Below, piece after piece: positions 56,621 through 64,000 of a DNA stretch of 64,000 nucleotides. Source of the DNA: Mercurialis annua (Eukaryota > Streptophyta > Magnoliopsida > Malpighiales > Euphorbiaceae); assembly GCF_937616625.2 (NCBI RefSeq), contig NC_065570.1, positions 42,105,665 to 42,169,664 on the forward strand, written 5' to 3'. Position 1 is the first letter of the stretch. Each line of letters starts with the position of its first letter. Position numbers and translations under genes: made by a program. The notes beneath the pieces are model-generated. The model was not told the DNA's origin, made no database searches, and worked only from the letters and a program-made list of their open reading frames with translations.

Positions 56621-58500
56621 GATCATTTTATTTTTTTTTATATAAAAATGCGCTCAATTTTATTTTTCTATTTTTACAAAAACATATTTTTAGCAGATCA
56701 TTGGTACATTTTTAAAAAGCATATGCTTGAAAAAATAATTTAAATAAAAGCATATTTAAAAAAATTGTAATATACATATACTATTTGTTTTATTAAATAG
56801 ATAAATAGAGATAGACTAGGCCCTAATTGAAAAAAAATATAAATTATATATTATCTTTATTGACATTAGTTAGAAACTACATATATTTTATTAAAGGGTC
56901 TATTTAATTTTTTTTTTTAGGGGAAAGGGTCAATTTAATATTTAAAATAACATTACAACACTTATTACTAAACGACATGATAAATATATATATTTTAAAA
57001 GCTTTAGTGTATATATTTTTAAAAGGCATAGGATAAAAGTGGGGCCCTTTGAAAGGTTTTAATCATTAAAAAATCTAGTTAGTTTTAAAATAAAAATTTT
57101 AATACACATCACAAATTAAATATTACTTTAGAAATATTATTTCTTAAGAGACCCCACATATAAGGCCCTTCAAAAGTTGAGGCCCTAGGCACAAGTCTTA
57201 GTGGCCTATGCCTAGGGCCGGGCCTGGCTACGATATAGAGCGTATAAAGTAAAAATTCTGTTAAGTCAAGATGAAATGTTGTTTACTCTATTTTCATATT
57301 ATTTTTACCCACCAAGAAGTGACTTCATGTGAATCATTCTTGTCAGATGAATTCTAAACAACATTATGATAGTGAAAATGTTATAGACTAAAAAGGATCA
57401 GCTAATATTTAACCAAATAAAACACATTGATCTCACTTTTCATATAACAAATAACTTAAATAGGGATGATTTTCATTTTCATTAAAAAGAAATTAACAGA
57501 TACATTATTAATATAATAATTAAAATTCCTCCCAATTGTATTTAGTTCGCCCCACCATCACTAAAAGCATTAGAACCGAAAGCACCATCACCAGAGAACT
57601 AGCACCTATACTTATTCATGGGCTTGGGTACCCGGCCGGCCCGCCCAGGCCCGTCCTCTTAGGACCGCGCTTGGACACCAATTTTTTGTCCCAAACCCGG
57701 TCCGAGCCCGAGCGTGAAAAAAGACAGATTTTTTATAGACGGGCTTGGACTTCTAATATTGTAAAAAAACAACATAAGCCCGCCCAAACCCGGCCCGAAC
57801 CCGTATAAATAATGCATTAGGGCCGGGTTTGGGTAGTATATTTAAAGCCCGAACCGGGCTTGGGCTTGTCTTTAAATAAATCAATCCCGGCCCGAGCCCG
57901 GCCCATGAACAGGTCTACTAAAGCACCATCACCAGAAGCACCATCACTAGAAGCACTAGCATCAGAAGCATCATCACCAAAAAGCACTAGCACCAGAAGC
58001 ACCATCACCAAAAGAACTAGCACGGCCAACCTTCTGAAGAATGGGTCCAACTGTATCACGAGTCATAGGTTTCAGCAAATGATAATCAAGACCCGCTTCC
58101 ATAAAATTTCGGATGTGTTCCGGTGTGGAATTTGCCGATGAAACCCAACAATAACGCAGCCAACCCCCATCTTACAAAGTTCTGCAGTTGCCTGCGCAAA
58201 AGTATATATGAGCAAATGTCAACCAAAATGAAAAGCAGATTTAAAAAAAATGAAAAAAAATACCAGCAGGCTGTTCATGCCCGGCATATGATCGTACATG
58301 AAAATAATATCAAAACGCCTTCCATAGATGTGCAAGTGCACAACGTCTGCACCGTCGTTCACCGTCGCTACAGCCTTCACTCCAAGAGATGTCAGCACCA
58401 TAACTTGCACCGTTTGAGTCGTCCTAACATCATCTACAATCAATGCATTCTCAGCTCGCATTTTTCAAGTGAAATATAAAATATGGTTATATAAAAATGC
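56621..58500. repeat. Array unit 9, 1880 bp
   Basis: Lacks the 10-bp insertion but keeps the 5 bp in exon 1; TTCGCCCC; private T near 57686. Confidence 0.95.
57974..58461 (-). pseudogene. Receiver-domain pseudogene, unit 9
   Basis: Same state as the unit 3 copy. Confidence 0.85.
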
Positions 58501-60380
58501 GATCATTTTATTTTTTTTTATATAAAAATGCGCTCAATTTTATTTTTCTATTTTTACAAAAACATATTTTTAGCAGATCATTGGTACATTTTTAAAAAGC
58601 ATATGCTTGAAAAAATAATTTAAATAAAAGCATATTTAAAAAAATTGTAATATACATATACTATTTGTTTTATTAAATAGATAAATAGAGATAGACTAGG
58701 CCCTAATTGAAAAAAAATATAAATTATATATTATCTTTATTGACATTAGTTAGAAACTACATATATTTTATTAAAGGGTCTATTTAATTTTTTTTTTTAG
58801 GGGAAAGGGTCAATTTAATATTTAAAATAACATTACACCACTTATTACTAAACGACATGATAAATATATATATATTAAAAGCTTTAGTGTATATATTTTT
58901 AAAAGGCATAGGATAAAAGTGGGGCCCTTTGAAAGGTTTTAATCATTAAAAAATCTAGTTAGTTTTAAAATAAAAATTTTAATACACATCACAAATTAAA
59001 TATTACTTTAGAAATATTATTTCTTAAGAGACCCCACATATAAGGCCCTTCAAAAGTTGAGGCCCTAGGCACAAGTCTTAGTGGCCTATGCCTAGGGCCG
59101 GGCCTGGCTACGATATAGAGCGTATAAAGTAAAAATTCTGTTAAGTCAAGATGAAATGTTGTTTACTCTATTTTCATATTATTTTTACCCACCAAGAAGT
59201 GACTTCATGTGAATCATTCTTGTCAGATGAATTCTAAACAACATTATGATAGTGAAAATGTTATAGACTAAAAAGGATCAGCTAATATTTAACCAAATAA
59301 AACACATTGATCTCACTTTTCATATAACAAATAACTTAAATAGGGATGATTTTCATTTTCATTAAAAAGAAATTAACAGATACATTATTAATATAATAAT
59401 TAAAATTCCTCCCAATTGTATTTAGTTCGCCCCACCATCACTAAAAGCATTAGAACCGAAAGCACCATCACCAGAGAACTAGCACCTATACTTATTCATG
59501 GGCTTGGGTACCCGGCCGGCCCGCCCAGGCCCGTCCTCTTAGGACCGCGCTTGGACACCAATTTTTGGTCCCAAACCCGGTCCGAGCCCGAGCGTGAAAA
59601 AAGACAGATTTTTTATAGACGGGCTTGGACTTCTAATATTGTAAAAAAACAACATAAGCCCGCCCAAACCCGGCCCGAACCCGTATAAATAATGCATTAG
59701 GGCCGGGTTTGGGTAGTATATTTAAAGCCCGAACCGGGCTTGGGCTTGTCTTTAAATAAATCAATCCCGGCCCGAGCCCGGCCCATGAACAGGTCTACTA
59801 AAGCACCATCACCAGAAGCACCATCGCTAGAAGCACTAGCATCAGAAGCATCATCACCAAAAAGCACTAGCACCAGAAGCACCATCACCAAAAGAACTAG
59901 CACGGCCAACCTTCTGAAGAATGGGTCCAACTGTATCACGAGTCATAGGTTTCAGCAAATGATAATCAAGACCCGCTTCCATAAAATTTCGGATGTGTTC
60001 CGGTGTGGAATTTGCCGATGAAACCCAACAATAACGCAGCCAACCCCCATCTTACAAAGTTCTGCAGTTGCCTGCGCAAAAGTATATATGAGCAAATGTC
60101 AACCAAAATGAAAAGCAGATTTAAAAAAAATGAAAAAAAATACCAGCAGGCTGTTCATGCCCGGCATATGATCGTACATGAAAATAATATCAAAACGCCT
60201 TCCATAGATGTGCAAGTGCACAACGTCTGCACCGTCGTTCACCGTCGCTACAGCCTTCACTCCAAGAGATGTCAGCACCATAACTTGCACCGTTTGAGTC
60301 GTCCTAACATCATCTACAATCAATGCATTCTCAGCTCGCATTTTTCAAGTGAAATATAAAATATGGTTATATAAAAATGC
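58501..60380. repeat. Array unit 10, 1880 bp
   Basis: Lacks the 10-bp insertion; TTCGCCCC; shares TATATTAAAAGC with distant unit 1; private bases near 58838 and 59826. Confidence 0.95.
59854..60341 (-). pseudogene. Receiver-domain pseudogene, unit 10
   Basis: Same state as the unit 3 copy. Confidence 0.85.
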
Positions 60381-62269
60381 GATCATTTTATTTTTTTTTA
60401 TATAAAAATGCGCTCAATTTTATTTTTCTATTTTTACAAAAACATATTTTTAGCAGATCATTGGTACATTTTTAAAAAGCATATGCTTGAAAAAATAATT
60501 TAAATAAAAGCATATTTAAAAAAATTGTAATATACATATACTATTTGTTTTATTAAATAGATAAATAGAGATAGACTAGGCCCTAATTGAAAAAAAATAT
60601 AAATTATATATTATCTTTATTGACATTAGTTAGAAACTACATATATTTTATTAAAGGGTCTATTTAATTTTTTTTTTAGGGGAAAGGGTCAATTTAATAT
60701 TTAAAATAACATTACAACACTTATTACTAAACGACATGATAAATATATATATTTTAAAAGCTTTAGTGTATATATTTTTAAAAGGCATAGGATAAAAGTG
60801 GGGCCCTTTGAAAGGTTTTAATCATTAAAAAATCTAGTTAGTTTTAAAATAAAAATTTTAATACACATCACAAATTAAATATTACTTTAGAAATATTATT
60901 TCTTAAGAGACCCCACATATAAGGCCCTTCAAAAGTTGAGGCCCTAGGCACAAGTCTTAGTGGCCTATGCCTAGGGCCGGGCCTGGCTACGATATAGAGC
61001 GTATAAAGTAAAAATTCTGTTAAGTCAAGATGAAATGTTGTTTACTCTATTTTCATATTATTTTTACCCACCAAGAAGTGACTTCATGTGAATCATTCTT
61101 GTCAGATGAATTCTAAACAACATTATGATAGTGAAAATGTTATAGACTAAAAAGGATCAGCTAATATTTAACCAAATAAAACACATTGATCTCACATTTC
61201 ATATAACAAATAACTTAAATAGGGATGATTTTCATTTTCATTAAAAAGAAATTAACAGATACATTATTAATATAATAATTAAAATTCCTCCCAATTGTAT
61301 TTAGTTCCCCCCACCATCACTAAAAGCATTAGAACCGAAAGCACCATCACCAGAGAACTAGCACCTATACTTATTCATGGGCTTGGGTACCCGGCCGTCC
61401 CGCCCAGGCCCGTCCTCTTAGGACCGCGCTTGGACACCAATTTTTGGTCCCAAACCCGGTCCGAGCCCGAGCGTGAAAAAAGACAGATTTTTTATAGACG
61501 GGCTTGGACTTCTAATATTGTAAAAAAACAACATAAGCCCGCCCAAACCCGGCCCGAACCCGTATAAATAATGCATTAGGGCCGGGTTTGGGTAGTATAT
61601 TTAAAGCCCGAACCGGGCTTGGGCGGGCTTGGGCTTGTCTTTAAATAAATCAATCCCGGCCCGAGCCCGGCCCATGAACAGGTCTACTAAAGCACCATCA
61701 CCAGAAGCACCATCACTAGAAGCACTAGCATCAGAAGCATCATCACCAAAAAGCACTAGCACCAGAAGCACCATCACCAAAAGAACTAGCACGGCCAACC
61801 TTCTGAAGAATGGGTCCAACTGTATCACGAGTCATAGGTTTCAGCAAATGATAATCAAGACCCGCTTCCATAAAATTTCGGATGTGTTCCGGTGTGGAAT
61901 TTGCCGATGAAACCCAACAATAACGCAGCCAACCCCCATCTTACAAAGTTCTGCAGTTGCCTGCGCAAAAGTATATATGAGCAAATGTCAACCAAAATGA
62001 AAAGCAGATTTAAAAAAAATGAGAAAAAATACCAGCAGGCTGTTCATGCCCGGCATATGATCGTACATGAAAATAATATCAAAACGCCTTCCATAGATGT
62101 GCAAGTGCACAACGTCTGCACCGTCGTTCACCGTCGCTACAGCCTTCACTCCAAGAGATGTCAGCACCATAACTTGCACCGTTTGAGTCGTCCTAACATC
62201 ATCTACAATCAATGCATTCTCAGCTCGCATTTTTCAAGTGAAATATAAAATATGGTTATATAAAAATGC
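60381..62269. repeat. Array unit 11, 1889 bp
   Basis: Regains the 10-bp insertion and six-C run; one T shorter in the poly-T near 60670; private bases near 61196, 61398 and 62022. Confidence 0.95.
61743..62230 (-). pseudogene. Receiver-domain pseudogene, unit 11
   Basis: Exons as in the unit 3 copy; private substitution in the intron. Confidence 0.85.
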
Positions 62270-63494
62270 GATCATTTTATTTTTTTTTATATAAAAATGC
62301 GCTCAATTTTATTTTTCTATTTTTACAAAAACATATTTTTAGCAGATCATTGGTACATTTTTAAAAAGCATATGCTTGAAAAAATAATTTAAATAAAAGC
62401 ATATTTAAAAAAATTGTAATATACATATACTATTTGTTTTATTAAATAGATAAATAGAGATAGACTAGGCCCTAATTGAAAAAAAATATAAATTATATAT
62501 TATCTTTATTGACATTAGTTAGAAACTACATATATTTTATTAAAGGGTCTATTTAATTTTTTTTTTTAGGGGAAAGGGTCAATTTAATATTTAAAATAAC
62601 ATTACAACACTTATTACTAAACGACATGATAAATATATATATTTTAAAAGCTTTAGTGTATATATTTTTAAAAGGCATAGGATAAAAGTGGGGCCCTTTG
62701 AAAGGTTTTAATCATTAAAAAATCTAGTTAGTTTTAAAATAAAAATTTTAATACACATCACAAATTAAATATTACTTTAGAAATATTATTTCTTAAGAGA
62801 CCCCACATATAAGGCCCTTCAAAAGTTGAGGCCCTAGGCACAAGTCTTAGTGGCCTATGCCTAGGGCCGGGCCTGGCTACGATATAGAGCGTATAAAGTA
62901 AAAATTCTGTTAAGTCAAGATGAAATGTTGTTTACTCTATTTTCATATTATTTTTACCCACCAAGAAGTGACTTCATGTGAATCATTCTTGTCAGATGAA
63001 TTCTAAACAACATTATGATAGTGAAAATGTTATAGACTAAAAAGGATCAGCTAATATTTAACCAAATAAAACACATTGATCTCACTTTTCATATAACAAA
63101 TAACTTAAATAGGGATGATTTTCATTTTCATTAAAAAGAAATTAACAGATACATTATTAATATAATAATTAAAATTCCTCCCAATTGTATTTAGTTCGCC
63201 CCACCATCACTAAAAGCATTAGAACCGAAAGCACCATCACCAGAGAACTAGCACCTATACTTATTCATGGGCTTGGGTACCCGGCCGGCCCGCCCAGGCC
63301 CGTCCTCTTAGGACCGCGCTTGGACACCAATTTTTGGTCCCAAACCCGGTCCGAGCCCGAGCGTGAAAAAAGACAGATTTTTTATAGACGGGCTTGGACT
63401 TCTAATATTGTAAAAAAACAACATAAGCCCGCCCAAACCCGGCCCGAACCCGTATAAATAATGCATTAGGGCCGGGTTTGGGTAGTATATTTAA
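62270..63494. repeat. Array unit 12, partial, 1225 bp
   Basis: Complete up to GGTAGTATATTTAA inside the GC-rich 311-bp element, then stops. It has no receiver pseudogene. TTCGCCCC variant. Confidence 0.95.
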
Positions 63495-64000
63495 GGGCCT
63501 TTTACATAATCAACCAACATTGGCCAAATCTTTACTTTTATACGGGTCATATTTTCAGCTATCTAAACTACCATGTGCGGACACAACTCTTACTTTTATA
63601 CGGATTGTATATATTCAATCCTAATAGTAGAGACATCATAATTTCACTTTTTTTTCTCTCTCCTCATTATTCAATTCTCTCTTCCTCTCAACTCAATTTT
63701 CTATCTCTTCACTCATGTTTTTTTCTTTCACTCTCAGATCATCTATTTTTTACCGTTTTCCGCCGTCTTCCGTTGCGTCGTCCTCTGTTCCTCCGCTCCT
63801 CTGTCATCGTTCTCATCATCGTCTTCTTCGTCATCTTCGCCAACAATATCATATCCTCTACTCGTCGTCGTCATCTATTTGATTTCAGATCTACAATTTA
63901 TTCATTATTATTCTTCTTCTTTTTTATTTTCAGATCTACAATTTTTAACTGTTTTTTCACGATTAAACATGTATACAGATTATATTTAAAGAATATAATG
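63495..64000. other. Unique pyrimidine-rich segment after the array
   Basis: Begins GGGCCTTTTACATAATCAAC, then AT-rich DNA, then a long CT-rich stretch with many TCGTC/TCTTC words (63640-63860) resembling a plant 5' UTR. It has two copies of TTTCAGATCTACAATTT (63883-63899, 63930-63946), each preceded by T-rich sequence like an intron acceptor. No clear coding frame. It may be the terminus of another transposon or the leader of a gene beyond the window. Confidence 0.4.

Larger units (their letters stand above)
41529..63494. repeat. Tandem array of 11.65 units, about 1.88 kb each (22 kb)
   Basis: Units start at GATCATTTTATTTTT at 41529, 43403, 45278, 47169, 49060, 50950, 52840, 54731, 56621, 58501, 60381 and 62270 (last one partial). 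Lengths range from 1874 to 1891 bp. Order within a unit on the plus strand: hAT MITE remainder (about 605 bp), GCTACGAT junction and about 370 bp of AT-rich DNA, a 311-bp GC-rich insertion, then the inverted receiver-domain pseudogene and a short AT stretch. Unit-to-unit identity is very high, with only a few differences each. The array must postdate the hAT insertion and the loss of the pseudogene's phospho-acceptor. Confidence 0.98.

Noticed and set aside
41529..63494. CRISPR array or rDNA-type repeat
   Set aside because: Units are 1.88 kb, contiguous and without spacers, and contain no rRNA-like sequence.

Overview
This window looks like nuclear DNA of a flowering plant, probably a eudicot. 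The support is the type of mobile elements (Ty3 Tat-type and Tekay-type chromovirus retrotransposons, a Ty1/Copia element, a plant LINE, hAT-, Mutator- and CACTA-like DNA transposons), plant-style GT-AG introns of 70-80 bp, a plant mobile domain (PMD) protein, and a plant two-component receiver domain. I recognise no intact single-copy host gene, rRNA, true tRNA or CRISPR array. Nearly all of the sequence can be read as transposable elements nested in each other, followed by a 22-kb tandem array.

Layout. 1-1.86 kb: AT-rich, no gene, one strong foldback. 1.86-4.2 kb: subterminal repeats ending in a CACTA-type terminus, interrupted by a 383-bp Mutator-type MITE whose empty site survives in neighbouring repeat units. 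4.2-5.1 kb: a small gene fragment and hairpin-rich DNA. 5.1-6.4 kb: a decayed LINE reverse transcriptase (minus strand). 6.9-12.6 kb: a putative large inverted-repeat element full of GTTGACATTGAG minisatellites, with tRNA-like modules near both ends, and a 2.84-kb solo LTR inserted with a GAGTC target duplication. 12.73-18.99 kb: a very young Copia element (LTRs differ at 1 of 286 positions) broken by one indel in pol; its leader has a 53-codon hydrophobic ORF. 19.75-40.60 kb: a Ty3 Tat-type element (LTRs 485/488 bp, target duplication AAATC) that carries an antisense, intron-containing PMD gene (now broken) between integrase and 3' LTR. A minus-strand Tekay chromovirus (22.75-30.74 kb) with only its 3' LTR sits inside it, flanked by a 1,086-bp duplication of Tat sequence rather than a 5-bp one.

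41.4-42.1 kb: a hAT MITE with 8-bp target duplication GCTACGAT. From inside this MITE (41,529) to 63,494 runs a tandem array of 11 full units plus one partial unit (about 1.88 kb each). Every full unit carries a two-exon pseudogene for a receiver-domain-only (type-C-like) response regulator in which the phospho-acceptor Asp is replaced by Tyr. The last 506 bp (63,495-64,000) is unrelated, pyrimidine-rich sequence that may be the end of another insertion.

Functionally the coding capacity is that of mobile elements: gag, protease, reverse transcriptase, RNase H and integrase, all broken. The parts most worth following up are the amplified response-regulator array, the antisense spliced PMD gene in the Tat element, the one-LTR chromovirus bounded by a kilobase-scale duplication and ending at its primer-binding site, and the Copia leader ORF.
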